This document shows, piece after piece, positions 20,845-29,347 of a DNA stretch of 64,000 nt. The notes below the pieces were generated by a model. It did not search any database. It was not told the DNA's origin and was given only the letters and a program-made list of their open reading frames with translations. How positions within the stretch are numbered: position 1 is the stretch's first letter; each line of letters begins with the position of its first letter. The DNA is taken from assembly GCF_036182465.1 (NCBI RefSeq), contig NZ_CP108081.1, forward strand, positions 9,610,001-9,674,000, in the 5' to 3' direction. Made by a program: the position numbers and the translations under genes. The stretch is from Streptomyces sp. NBC_00258. GTDB taxonomy: Bacteria; Actinomycetota; Actinomycetes; Streptomycetales; Streptomycetaceae.

Positions 20845-21673
20845 CGGAGACCGGAAGCGTCGAGCCGCCGTACTCGGTTCCCCGATCGCTCATTCCCTCT
20901 CCCCGGTGCTGCACCGTGCCGCGTACGAGGAACTGGGCCTCGACGACTGGTCGTACGACCGTTTCGAGGTCGACGAGGCGGCTCTTCCGGGATTCGTCGG
21001 GAAACTCGGTCCCGAATGGGCCGGGCTGTCGCTGACCATGCCGCTGAAGCGGGCGGTCATTCCACTGCTCGACGAGATCAGTGAGACCGCGTCCGCCGTC
21101 GAGGCCGTGAACACGGTGGTGTTCACCGAGGACGGGCGGCGCCTCGGCGACAACACCGACGTCCCCGGGATGGTCGCCGCCCTGCGTGAGCGGGGGATCG
21201 AGCAGGTGGACTCCGCCGCGATCCTCGGCGCGGGAGCCACCGCCTCCTCCGCGCTGGCCGCCCTTGCGCGGATCTGCACCGGCGAGGTCGTCGCATACGT
21301 CCGCAGCCAGGCGCGCGCCGCCGAGATGCGGCAGTGGGGCGAGCGGCTCGACGTAGAGGTGCGTACGGAGGATTGGGCGGACGCGGAGCATGCCCTGCGC
21401 GCGCCGCTCGTCATCGCGACCACGCCGGCGGGTACGACCGATGGCCTCTCCTTCGTGGTCCCCGAGCGGCCCGCCACGCTCTTCGACGTGCTGTACGACC
21501 CGTGGCCCACCGCGCTCGCGGCGCGCTGGTCGGCGTACGGGGGAGCCGTCGTCAGCGGCCTCGACCTGCTGGTGCACCAGGCGGTGCTCCAGGTCGAGCA
21601 GATGACCGGGCGGGTGCCGGCCCCGCTGGACGCCATGCGGACAGCAGGCGAGAAGGCGCTCGCGAGCAGGTAG
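20822..21673 (+). CDS. aroE: Shikimate dehydrogenase
   Basis: A 283-residue NADP-dependent enzyme reducing 3-dehydroshikimate to shikimate (aromatic amino acid pathway). The N-terminal substrate domain shows SPIAHSLSPVLH (about 17-28) and SLTMPLKR with the catalytic Lys (about 68). GDNTDVPG supplies the paired Asp (about 107). The nucleotide-binding turn GAGATASS is near 135. The ATG lies inside the mltG coding end, so the two genes are translationally coupled. Confidence 0.94.
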   Translation: MNGATRTDGDRKRRAAVLGSPIAHSLSPVLHRAAYEELGLDDWSYDRFEVDEAALPGFVGKLGPEWAGLSLTMPLKRAVIPLLDEISETASAVEAVNTVVFTEDGRRLGDNTDVPGMVAALRERGIEQVDSAAILGAGATASSALAALARICTGEVVAYVRSQARAAEMRQWGERLDVEVRTEDWADAEHALRAPLVIATTPAGTTDGLSFVVPERPATLFDVLYDPWPTALAARWSAYGGAVVSGLDLLVHQAVLQVEQMTGRVPAPLDAMRTAGEKALASR

Positions 21674-21742
21674 GACCGGCCTATACGATTCGGCCTTCGG
21701 TTCCGCAGGGGGCGGAACTCGGGGGAGCCGGGGGGCTGATCC

Positions 21743-22012
21743 ATGCATGTGACGCTGGCGTCGTGGAAGTCTGAGATCTTCGATGTGGTGCTGCGCTTTC
21801 TGCCGGACTGGGTGCAGATCGCCGTGCTCTGTCTCGTGGTGGCCGTCGTTCTCGCGACCTGGGCCTACAAGCTGAAGCACAAGCTCGCTTACCGGCGAGC
21901 GGTGCGCGCGGGGCGGCCCGTCCACGCGGCGGCGCAGTACGGGCAGGGCCGTGGCGCCGACTACCTGGGCTCCTACGCGCCCCCGACCCGCCAGGACGAC
22001 GCCACGGCGTGA
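21743..22012 (+). CDS. Small single-pass membrane protein of unknown function
   Basis: An 89-residue protein. It has an amphipathic start, one membrane helix at about residues 22-42 (VQIAVLCLVVAVVLATWAYK), a basic juxtamembrane stretch and a Gly/Tyr-containing tail ending TRQDDATA. No known motif is recognised. Position between aroE and aroC and good Streptomyces codon use support it as real. The GGGGGG ribosome-binding region precedes the ATG by about 7 bases. Confidence 0.65.
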   Translation: MHVTLASWKSEIFDVVLRFLPDWVQIAVLCLVVAVVLATWAYKLKHKLAYRRAVRAGRPVHAAAQYGQGRGADYLGSYAPPTRQDDATA

Positions 22013-22180
22013 CCCGGCCGCGTCCGCCTGATGGACCTGCGGCGGGGCAGGCGGCGCGGACGTGGGAGGATCGTTACCGGCGGGCCAGGGCCGCGCACCC
22101 GGTCGCGCCGTCGCCGTACGCGAGGACGCGCGTACGCAAAGGCAGTACGCAGTACCAGGGCGCGAGCATGAGGAGCACCG

Positions 22181-23365
22181 TTGAGCAGGTTGCGCTGGCT
22201 GACCGCGGGGGAGTCCCACGGTCCCGCACTTGTCGCGACGCTGGAGGGACTTCCCGCCGGCGTGCCGATCACCACGGAGATGGTGGCGGACCACCTGGCC
22301 AGGCGGCGCCTCGGGTATGGACGCGGCGCGCGCATGAAGTTCGAGCGCGACGAGATCACCTTCCTGGGCGGCGTACGGCACGGCCTCACCCTGGGCTCTC
22401 CGGTCGCGATCATGGTGGGCAACACCGAGTGGCCCAAGTGGGAGCAGGTCATGGCGGCCGACCCCGTCGACCCGCAGATCCTCGCCGAACTGGCCCGCAA
22501 CGCGCCGCTGACCCGGCCCCGGCCCGGTCACGCCGATCTCGCCGGTATGCAGAAGTACGGCTTCGACGAGGCCCGGCCGATCCTGGAGCGTGCCTCGGCG
22601 CGTGAGACGGCGGCCCGGGTGGCGCTGGGCGCGGTGGCGCGTTCGTACCTGAAGGAGACGGCGGGCATCGAGGTCGTCTCGCACGTCGTCGAGCTGGCCG
22701 CCGCGAAGGCTCCGTACGGCGTCTACCCGACCCCGGCCGATGTGGAGAGGCTCGACGCCGATCCCGTGCGCTGCCTCGACGCCGACGCGTCGAAGGCGAT
22801 GGTCGCGGAGATCGACCAGGCCCACAAGGACGGCGACACGCTCGGCGGCGTGGTCGAGGTCCTCGCGTACGACGTGCCGGTGGGCCTCGGCTCGCACGTG
22901 CACTGGGACCGGCGGCTCGACGCCCGGCTCGCGGCCGCGCTCATGGGCATCCAGGCCATCAAGGGTGTCGAGGTCGGCGACGGCTTCGATCTGGCACGGG
23001 TGCCGGGCTCCAAGGCGCACGACGAGATCGTGCGGACCGACGAGGGCATCAGGCGGACCTCGGGACGCTCCGGCGGCACCGAGGGTGGCCTGACGACCGG
23101 CGAACTCCTGCGCGTACGGGCCGCCATGAAGCCCATCGCGACGGTGCCGCGCGCGCTGGCCACCATCGACGTGGCGACCGGTGAGGCGACCAAGGCGCAC
23201 CACCAGCGCTCGGACGTGTGCGCGGTCCCGGCCGCGGGCATCGTCGCCGAAGCCATGGTGGCGCTGGTTCTCGCGGACGCGGTGGCGGAGAAGTTCGGCG
23301 GGGACTCCGTGCCCGAGACACGGCGCAACGTCGAGTCGTACCTCCAGAACCTGGTCGTGCGGTGA
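22181..23365 (+). CDS. aroC: Chorismate synthase
   Basis: A 394-residue FMN-dependent enzyme turning EPSP into chorismate, the branch point for aromatic amino acids, folates and menaquinone. It shows TAGESHGPAL at residues 8-17, RLGYGRGARMKFERDE near 45-60, and RTSGRSGGTEGGLT near 292. The start is TTG (MSRLRWLTAGES), 5 bases after a good GAGGAG site at 22170-22175. The end overlaps aroK (GTGA). The 168 bases upstream hold no gene that I can see. Confidence 0.95.
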   Translation: MSRLRWLTAGESHGPALVATLEGLPAGVPITTEMVADHLARRRLGYGRGARMKFERDEITFLGGVRHGLTLGSPVAIMVGNTEWPKWEQVMAADPVDPQILAELARNAPLTRPRPGHADLAGMQKYGFDEARPILERASARETAARVALGAVARSYLKETAGIEVVSHVVELAAAKAPYGVYPTPADVERLDADPVRCLDADASKAMVAEIDQAHKDGDTLGGVVEVLAYDVPVGLGSHVHWDRRLDARLAAALMGIQAIKGVEVGDGFDLARVPGSKAHDEIVRTDEGIRRTSGRSGGTEGGLTTGELLRVRAAMKPIATVPRALATIDVATGEATKAHHQRSDVCAVPAAGIVAEAMVALVLADAVAEKFGGDSVPETRRNVESYLQNLVVR

Positions 23366-23877
23366 GCGCTCCGCGCGTGATCCTGGTCGGCCCGATGGGG
23401 GTCGGCAAGTCCACGGTGGGCGAGCTGGTCGCGGAGCGGCTCGGCTGCGCGTACCGGGACACCGACGGCGACATCGTGGCCGAGCAGGGCCGCACCATCG
23501 CGGACATCTTCGTCGACGACGGCGAGCCCGCCTTCCGCGCGATCGAGAAGCAGGCGGTGCACCGGGCCCTGGCCGGGTACGACGGCGTGCTGGCACTCGG
23601 CGGCGGCGCGATCCTCGACGCCGACACCCGGGCACTGCTGGCCGGACAGCCCGTCGTGTACCTCTCGATGGATGTCGAGGAAGCGGTCAAGCGCACGGGT
23701 CTGAACACCGCACGGCCGCTGCTCGCCGTCAACCCGCGCCGGCAGTGGCGCGAGCTGATGGAGGCCCGCCGCCACCTCTACACCGAGGTCGCGACCGCCG
23801 TGGTGGCCACCGACGGCCGTACCCCCGAAGAGGTCGCCCAAGCGGTCCTCGACGCACTGGAGTTGAAGGAAGCATGA
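23362..23877 (+). CDS. aroK: Shikimate kinase
   Basis: A 171-residue P-loop kinase phosphorylating shikimate. Walker A GPMGVGKSTVG is at residues 10-20, the shikimate-binding Asp in DTDGDIV near 34-40, GGGA near 80, and the LID arginine in LNTARPLL near 117. The GTG start overlaps the aroC stop and the aroB ATG overlaps its own stop, so aroC-aroK-aroB form a tightly coupled operon. Confidence 0.95.
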   Translation: MSAPRVILVGPMGVGKSTVGELVAERLGCAYRDTDGDIVAEQGRTIADIFVDDGEPAFRAIEKQAVHRALAGYDGVLALGGGAILDADTRALLAGQPVVYLSMDVEEAVKRTGLNTARPLLAVNPRRQWRELMEARRHLYTEVATAVVATDGRTPEEVAQAVLDALELKEA

Positions 23878-24965
23878 GCGAGGCAGTGACGCGGATCCAC
23901 GTCGGCGGCACGGCGGGCAGCGAGCCGTACGAGGTGCTGGTCGGCCGCCAACTGCTCGGTGAGTTGGGCACGTTGGTCGGGGAGCGGGCCAAGCGGGTCG
24001 CTGTGATCCACCCCGAGGCGCTCGCCGAGACCGGCGAGGCGCTGCGGGCCGACCTGGCCGGGCAGGGCTTCGAGGCCGTCGCCATCCAGGTGCCCAACGC
24101 GGAGGAGGCCAAGACCGCCGAGGTCGCCGCGTACTGCTGGAAGGCGCTCGGACAGTCCGGCTTCACCCGCACCGACGTGATCGTCGGCGTGGGCGGCGGG
24201 GCGACCACCGACCTCGCCGGGTTCGTGGCGGCGACCTGGCTGCGCGGAGTGCGCTGGATCGCCATCCCCACCACCGTGCTGGCCATGGTGGACGCGGCGG
24301 TCGGCGGAAAGACGGGCATCAACACCGCCGAGGGAAAGAACCTCGTCGGCGCCTTCCACCCGCCCGCCGGTGTGCTGTGCGACCTGGCCGCCCTCGAATC
24401 GCTGCCGGTCAACGACTTCGTGTCCGGGCTCGCCGAGATCATCAAGGCAGGCTTCATCGCCGACCCGGCGATCCTCGAACTCATCGAGGCCGACCCGCAG
24501 GGCGCCCGCACGCCCGCGGGACCGCACACCGCCGAGCTCATCGAGCGCTCCATCAAGGTCAAGGCCGAGGTCGTCTCGTCCGATCTGAAGGAGTCCGGGC
24601 TGCGCGAGATCCTCAACTACGGGCACACGCTCGCCCACGCCATCGAGAAGAACGAGCGCTACGAGTGGCGGCACGGCGCGGCGGTCGCGGTGGGCATGCA
24701 CTTCGCGGCCGAGCTCGGCCGACTGGCGGGGCGCCTCGACGACGCGACCGCGGACCGGCACCGCACGATCCTGGAGTCGGTCGGGCTGCCGCTGAGCTAC
24801 CGCTACGACCAGTGGCCCAAGCTCCTGGAGACCATGAAGGTCGACAAGAAGTCCCGCGGCAACCTCCTCCGCTTCATCGTCCTCGACGGCCTGGGCAAGC
24901 CCACCGTCCTGGAAGGGCCCGACCCGGCGGTGCTCCTCGCCGCCTACGGCGAAGTGGGCGAATAG
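23874..24965 (+). CDS. aroB: 3-dehydroquinate synthase
   Basis: A 363-residue NAD- and metal-dependent enzyme making dehydroquinate from DAHP, the second shikimate step. It shows the NAD-binding GVGGGATTDLAGFVA near residue 104 and PTTVLAMVDAAVGGKTGIN near 131. Metal ligands are Glu in LAEIIKAGF, His in NYGHTLAHAIE and His in EWRHGAAVAVGMHF. ATG overlaps the aroK stop. With aroE, aroC and aroK, four of the seven shikimate steps are here. Confidence 0.95.
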   Translation: MSEAVTRIHVGGTAGSEPYEVLVGRQLLGELGTLVGERAKRVAVIHPEALAETGEALRADLAGQGFEAVAIQVPNAEEAKTAEVAAYCWKALGQSGFTRTDVIVGVGGGATTDLAGFVAATWLRGVRWIAIPTTVLAMVDAAVGGKTGINTAEGKNLVGAFHPPAGVLCDLAALESLPVNDFVSGLAEIIKAGFIADPAILELIEADPQGARTPAGPHTAELIERSIKVKAEVVSSDLKESGLREILNYGHTLAHAIEKNERYEWRHGAAVAVGMHFAAELGRLAGRLDDATADRHRTILESVGLPLSYRYDQWPKLLETMKVDKKSRGNLLRFIVLDGLGKPTVLEGPDPAVLLAAYGEVGE

Positions 24966-25149
24966 CCCCCTCCGGCGACACTTGGTCTGATTTGCCTTGT
25001 GCGGAGGGGCACTTCGGACCGGCCCCCGCCGTTCACCAAACGGCGGCCGGGGACGGTACCGTTCGGTAGGGAGTGGGGCGGGTGCCCCGCTCCCAGCGCC
25101 AAATTGCCTGCGGCGAGTGAGCCAAAGACACGAGACGGAGTGGCACCGG

Positions 25150-26064
25150 ATGCAGCACGCAGTGGGGTCTCCGCTGCCGCCGCCCCACCAGCCGGGGCAC
25201 GGACCGGCCGCCGGCTGGTCGCCGGCCGCACAACACTCGGGACCGCACCACCCGGGCGCGCACCCGGGCCCCGCGCCTGCGCCCCAGGGGCCCGCGCCCG
25301 TGGGCCCGCCGCCCGGCTTCGCCGGAGCGCCCAGCGGGCCCCCCGCCCCCCATCCACCGGGCCACGCACCCGCCCCGCATCACACGGTCCCGCACCACGC
25401 TCCACCGCCGCCGACGCCGGACACCACGGGCCACGTACAGCTGCCGCCGGGCGGTCCCGTCCCGATGCCGAGCCCGCCTCCCGCCGCCGGCACGCCCGAT
25501 CCGACGTCGACCACCCTCGCCGTCCTGCTCATCGGACCCGCCGGCGCGGGCAAGACGAGCGTCGCCAAGTACTGGGCGGACCACCGCAGGGTGCCCACGG
25601 CGCACATCAGCCTGGACGACGTACGCGAATGGGTGCGCTCGGGCTTCGCCGACCCGCAGTCGGGGTGGAACGACCACTCGGAGGCGCAGTATCGTCTCGC
25701 CCGCCGCACCTGCGGCTTCGCGGCCCGCAACTTCCTGGCCAACAACATCTCCTGCATCCTCGACGACGCGGTCTTCCCCGACCGGCCCGTCGTCGGCCTC
25801 GGCGGCTGGAAGCGGCACGTCGGTCCCGGCCTGCTGCCGGTCGTCCTCCTGCCGGGCCTGGAGATAGTCCTGGAGCGCAACGCCGAGCGCTCCGGAAACC
25901 GCCGCCTCACCGACGAGGAGGTCGCCCGCATCCACGGCCGCATGGCGGGCTGGTACGGCTCGGGCCTCCCGATCATCGACAACTCCCAACTGGACGTCCC
26001 CCAGACGGCCCGAGTCCTGGACGACGTACTGGCAAGGTCGATCGCAAGCCCGCCGCAGTGGTAG
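25150..26064 (+). CDS. P-loop kinase-like protein with Pro/His-rich N-terminal tail
   Basis: A 304-residue protein. Residues 1-125 are extremely rich in Pro, His, Gly and Ala and surely disordered. A compact AAA_33/zeta-toxin-like kinase domain follows, with Walker A LLIGPAGAGKTSVAK near 134 and a likely substrate Asp in HISLDDVREWVRSGF near 162. A lid-like arginine-rich segment is ERNAERSGNRRLTDEEV near 245. It may phosphorylate a small molecule or bind ATP as a switch; no substrate can be inferred. The ATG follows GACGGAG; the frame opens further upstream without family support. Confidence 0.75.
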   Translation: MQHAVGSPLPPPHQPGHGPAAGWSPAAQHSGPHHPGAHPGPAPAPQGPAPVGPPPGFAGAPSGPPAPHPPGHAPAPHHTVPHHAPPPPTPDTTGHVQLPPGGPVPMPSPPPAAGTPDPTSTTLAVLLIGPAGAGKTSVAKYWADHRRVPTAHISLDDVREWVRSGFADPQSGWNDHSEAQYRLARRTCGFAARNFLANNISCILDDAVFPDRPVVGLGGWKRHVGPGLLPVVLLPGLEIVLERNAERSGNRRLTDEEVARIHGRMAGWYGSGLPIIDNSQLDVPQTARVLDDVLARSIASPPQW

Positions 26065-26110
26065 AGGACTGATAGGGAACTCTGGAGAGGGGCCGAGCCC
26101 CTCCCACCTC

Positions 26111-26160
26111 AGGGGCGCGGGGAACTGCGCGACAAGCCCCCACCCACCCGCACCCGGCAC
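26111..26160 (-). repeat. Interspersed repeat, reverse-oriented copy
   Basis: The reverse complement of the core GTCGCGCAGTTCCCCGCGCC plus its G-rich flank (GTGCGGGTGGGTGGGGGCTT). Further copies of the family occur at 28472-28494, 48405-48427 and in a cluster at 62288-62409. It fills the gap before the peptidase-like gene. Confidence 0.8.
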
Positions 26161-26252
26161 ACAACCTCCTGCCGCACCCCGCCCCCCGTCCGGAACCCCC
26201 ACTCGGCCTCCCCCAACCGGCGCCAACCCCGCGGAGCTCATACGCTCGGGTC

Positions 26253-27359
26253 ATGTCAGAGGCGTACGCGGCCCGCCGCGACCGGCTGAGAGAGCGCTGC
26301 ACGGCGAGCGGCAGCGCAACCGCGCTGATCTCCCGCCCCGCCAACGTCCGCTACCTCGCGGGCGTGGCCCCTCACGGCGCCGTTCTCCTGCTGGGAAAGA
26401 CCGAGGACCTGCTCGTGTACGGCGGTCCCCCCCAAACCCCGCTCGACGAGGGCAGGCCCGACGAGGCTCTCCGGGTGCACACGCTGGCGAGCCCCGGCGG
26501 CGACCCCGCCGTCGCCGCGGCGGACCTCGCCGCGGCCCAGGGCGCCGACTCCCTCGCCGTCGAGGAACACCACCTGACCGTGACCCGGCACCGGGCGATC
26601 GGCTCGGTTGCTCCCCGGCTCCGCCTCGGCGACCTCGGCGCAGCCGTCGAGCAGCTGCGTGTGATCAAGGACGAGGAGGAGATCTCCTGTCTGCGCATCG
26701 GCGCGGAGATCGCCGACCAGGCACTGAGCGAGCTCCTGGAATCCATCCTCGTCGGCCGCACCGAACGCCATCTCGCCCTGGAACTCGAACGCCGCCTGGT
26801 CGACCACGGCGCCGACGGCCCGGCCTTCACGACCTCGGTCGGTACGGGCCCGAACTCCGGTCGCCGCGGCCACCGTCCCACCGACCGCCGGGTCGAAGAA
26901 GGAGATTTCCTCTCCGTCTGCCTCGGCGCGACCTACCGCGGATACCGCTGCGAGATCGGCCGTACCTTCGTCATCGGGACCTCGCCCGCCGACTGGCAGA
27001 TCGAGCTGTACGACCTCGTCTTCGCATCCCAGCGGGCCGGCCGCGAGGCCCTCGTGCCCGGCGCCGCCTACCGTGACGTGGACCGTGCGGCCCGCCAGGT
27101 TCTCGACTCCGCGGGGTATACGGACGGCCTTCCTCCGCTGACCGGACACGGTGTGGGGCTCGAAATCGACGAGGACCCGCAGCTGGCCCCCGCGGCCATG
27201 GGTAAACTGGACGCTTGCGTGCCGGTCACCGTCGAACCGGGGGTCCACATCCCGGGCCGGGGCGGTGTCCGGATCGATGACACGCTCGTCGTGCGCCCCG
27301 AGGCGGACGGCGGACCCGAGCTACTCACCATCACGACCAAGGAGCTGCTCGCGCTCTAG
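26253..27359 (+). CDS. M24 (aminopeptidase P/Xaa-Pro) family protein with substituted metal ligands
   Basis: A 368-residue two-domain pita-bread-fold protein; N-terminal creatinase-like domain 1-130, catalytic-type domain 135-360. Canonical M24 ligands are Asp, Asp, His, Glu, Glu. Here LDFG is VCLG (Asp to Cys, about residue 225), SDITRT is CEIGRT (Asp to Glu), TGHGVGL keeps His, VEPG keeps Glu, and RIED is RIDD (Glu to Asp). Three of five ligands therefore differ. It may be inactive, use another metal, or be a binding protein. It sits just upstream of efp, as M24 peptidases do in many bacteria. Confidence 0.82.
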   Translation: MSEAYAARRDRLRERCTASGSATALISRPANVRYLAGVAPHGAVLLLGKTEDLLVYGGPPQTPLDEGRPDEALRVHTLASPGGDPAVAAADLAAAQGADSLAVEEHHLTVTRHRAIGSVAPRLRLGDLGAAVEQLRVIKDEEEISCLRIGAEIADQALSELLESILVGRTERHLALELERRLVDHGADGPAFTTSVGTGPNSGRRGHRPTDRRVEEGDFLSVCLGATYRGYRCEIGRTFVIGTSPADWQIELYDLVFASQRAGREALVPGAAYRDVDRAARQVLDSAGYTDGLPPLTGHGVGLEIDEDPQLAPAAMGKLDACVPVTVEPGVHIPGRGGVRIDDTLVVRPEADGGPELLTITTKELLAL

Positions 27360-27417
27360 CTTCCCGCTGTGCGCGTGTTCCGGGGTCGTCCACGTCAGTC
27401 CAGGAGATTCCGCAACC

Positions 27418-27984
27418 GTGGCTTCCACGAACGACCTCAAGAACGGCCTGGTGCTCAAGCTCGAAGGCGGCCAGCTCTGGTCCGTCGTCGAGTTCCAGCA
27501 CGTCAAGCCCGGCAAGGGCCCGGCCTTCGTGCGCACCAAGCTGAAGAACGTGCTTTCCGGCAAGGTCGTCGACAAGACGTTCAACGCCGGCGTCAAGGTC
27601 GAGACGGCCACTGTCGACAAGCGTGACATGCAGTTCTCGTACATGGACGGCGAGTACTTCGTCTTCATGGACATGGAGACCTACGACCAGCTCATGGTCG
27701 ACCGCAAGGCCGTCGGCGACGCCGCGAACTTCCTGATCGAGGGCTTCACCGCCACCGTCGCCCAGCACGAGGGCGAGGTGCTCTTCGTCGAGCTGCCGGC
27801 CGCCGTCGAGCTGGTCATCCAGGAGACCGAGCCGGGCGTCCAGGGCGACCGCTCCACCGGCGGCACCAAGCCCGCCACCCTGGAGACCGGTTACCAGATC
27901 CAGGTCCCGCTCTTCATCACCACCGGTGAGAAGATCAAGGTCGACACCCGTTCGAGCGACTACCTCGGCCGGGTGAACAGCTAA
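27418..27984 (+). CDS. efp: Elongation factor P
   Basis: A 188-residue translation factor that rescues ribosomes stalled at polyproline stretches. It has a KOW-like N domain, with the loop VKPGKGPAFVRTKLKN carrying the Lys at the usual modification position (about residue 32), then two OB domains ending SSDYLGRVNS. No EpmA/EpmB-type modification gene is adjacent. The GTG start follows CAGGAGA (27401-27407). The nusB GTG begins two bases after the stop. Confidence 0.95.
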   Translation: MASTNDLKNGLVLKLEGGQLWSVVEFQHVKPGKGPAFVRTKLKNVLSGKVVDKTFNAGVKVETATVDKRDMQFSYMDGEYFVFMDMETYDQLMVDRKAVGDAANFLIEGFTATVAQHEGEVLFVELPAAVELVIQETEPGVQGDRSTGGTKPATLETGYQIQVPLFITTGEKIKVDTRSSDYLGRVNS

Positions 27985-27986
27985 CC

Positions 27987-28421
27987 GTGGCTGCCCGCAA
28001 TACGGCCCGCAAGCGCGCCTTCCAGATCCTCTTCGAGGGTGATCAGCGTGGCGTGGACGTCCAGACGGTCCTGGGTGACTGGATCCGGCACTCCCGGACC
28101 GACACCCGGCAGCCGCCGGTGAGCGAGTACACCATGCAGCTCGTCGAGGGCTACGCGAAGTACGCGAAGCGCATCGACGAGCTGATCTCGCAGTACGCGG
28201 TGAGCTGGACGCTCGACAGGATGCCGGTCGTCGACCGCAACATCCTGCGGCTGGGCGCCTATGAGCTGATCTGGGTCGACGAGACCCCGGATGCCGTGGT
28301 GCTCGACGAGGCCGTGCAGCTCGCCAAGGAGTTCTCCACGGACGAGTCGCCCGCCTTTGTGAACGGTCTGCTCGGCCGGTTCAAGGAGCTCAAGTCGTCG
28401 CTTCGGCGCGACGAGGTCTGA
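27987..28421 (+). CDS. nusB: Transcription antitermination factor NusB
   Basis: A 144-residue all-helical RNA-binding protein that joins NusE (S10) on boxA of rRNA leaders. N-terminal motif RKRAFQILFEGDQRG and C-terminal LDEAVQLAKEFSTDESPAFVNGLL match the family in order. The GTG start is directly behind efp. It probably shares the efp transcript, ending at the double hairpin that follows. Confidence 0.93.
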   Translation: MAARNTARKRAFQILFEGDQRGVDVQTVLGDWIRHSRTDTRQPPVSEYTMQLVEGYAKYAKRIDELISQYAVSWTLDRMPVVDRNILRLGAYELIWVDETPDAVVLDEAVQLAKEFSTDESPAFVNGLLGRFKELKSSLRRDEV

Positions 28422-28471
28422 ACGTGAGGGGGCCGCGCGTTTCGTTGTAGCGTGCGGGCCGTCCTGGGCTT

Positions 28472-28494
28472 GTCGCGCAGTTCCCCGCGCCCCT
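28472..28494 (+). repeat. Interspersed repeat, core copy
   Basis: A core element GTCGCGCAGTTCCCCGCGCC followed by CCT, 50 bases after nusB and directly before a terminator hairpin. Same family as the copies at 26111, 48405 and 62288. Confidence 0.8.
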
Positions 28495-28496
28495 GA

Positions 28497-28546
28497 GGAA
28501 CGCCGGAGGGGCCCCAGCGATCTCGCTGGGGCCCCTCCGGCGTTCC
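28497..28546. terminator. Terminator hairpin 1 between nusB and bldD
   Basis: A perfect inverted repeat with 24-base arms (28497-28520 and 28523-28546) and a two-base centre. It is the first of two tandem hairpins between convergent genes. Confidence 0.85.
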
Positions 28547-28578
28547 CGTACCTCCGGCGTCCCCGAGGCCCGCAGAAA

Positions 28579-28624
28579 GCCGCCGGGGTGGCCGGAACCG
28601 TCTGGTTCCGGCCACCCCGGCGGC
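28579..28624. terminator. Terminator hairpin 2 between nusB and bldD
   Basis: A perfect 21-bp stem (28579-28599 with 28604-28624) around GTCT, followed by TTTCTTCT on the plus strand and preceded by AAAG, giving short U-rich flanks for either direction. Closest to bldD, so probably its main terminator. Confidence 0.85.
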
Positions 28625-28650
28625 ACGTTTCTTCTCAGTCCCCGTACGGG

Positions 28651-29151
28651 TCAGGCGTCCTCGTGGGAGACCGCGCGGCGCGCGTCGGCGTCCAGGACGC
28701 CCCAGCTGATCAGCTGCTCGGTGAGGACCGAGGGGGACTGGTCGTAGATGACGGCGAGCGTGCGCAGGTCGTCCTGGCGGATCGACAGCACCTTGCCGTT
28801 GTAGTCGCCGCGCTGGGACTGGATCGTCGCCGCGTAGCGCTGCAGGGGGCCCGCCTTCTCGGCCGGCACGTGGGCCAGCCGCTCCAGGTCCAGGACCAGC
28901 TTCGGCGGCGGCTCGGCGGCTCCGCCCGGAGTGGTGCCCGGCAGCAGCTCCTGCACCGGCACGCCGTAGAAGTCCGCCAGCTCGGCGAGACGCTGTACGG
29001 TCACGGCGCGGTCGCCGCGCTCATAGGAACCGACCACGACCGCCTTCCAGCGGCCCTGGGACTTCTCCTCGACGCCGTGGAGGGAAAGGCCCTGCTGGGT
29101 GCGGATGGCGCGGAGCTTGGCCCCGAGCTGTTTGGCGTATTCGCTGGACAT
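28651..29151 (-). CDS. bldD: Developmental master regulator BldD
   Basis: A 166-residue DNA-binding protein repressing sporulation genes during vegetative growth. N-terminal Xre-type HTH at about 10-65 (GLSLHGVEEKSQGRWKAVVVGSYERG). The C-terminal domain carries the c-di-GMP motif RGD-N8-RQDD: R114, D116, R125, D128 by count here, all present. Tetrameric c-di-GMP drives dimerisation and DNA binding. The start is the second ATG (MSSEYAKQLGAKLR); the open frame begins five codons earlier. Sequence is near-identical to S. coelicolor BldD as I recall it. Confidence 0.97.
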   Translation of the reverse strand: MSSEYAKQLGAKLRAIRTQQGLSLHGVEEKSQGRWKAVVVGSYERGDRAVTVQRLAELADFYGVPVQELLPGTTPGGAAEPPPKLVLDLERLAHVPAEKAGPLQRYAATIQSQRGDYNGKVLSIRQDDLRTLAVIYDQSPSVLTEQLISWGVLDADARRAVSHEDA

Positions 29152-29197
29152 ATAGCTCCCCGGCACTGTGTCGACGTGCGGCTCGGCCGCGCGGCTG

Positions 29198-29227
29198 GTG
29201 ACTCACTGTGAGGTTACGCAGCGTGAC
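29198..29227. promoter_or_regulatory. bldD: Two BldD boxes upstream of bldD
   Basis: Against the BldD consensus nTnACnC(A/T)GnGTnAn, GTTACGCAGCGTGAC (29213-29227) fits every fixed position and GTGACTCACTGTGAG (29198-29212) misses one (C for G). They abut, 47 bases upstream of the bldD ATG. This fits the known negative autoregulation of bldD. They may also influence pyrR, which diverges. Confidence 0.85.
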
Positions 29228-29347
29228 TCTGCCTCGTCAAGCCGAATGGTCCGGACCGACCCTTCCGTGGGAGCCCGGTACGGCTGGTGCCAAGGGGGTG
29301 ATCAGGGGCGTTGCCGGGCTGGTACCGTGGTTGGCGCAATTCCGACG

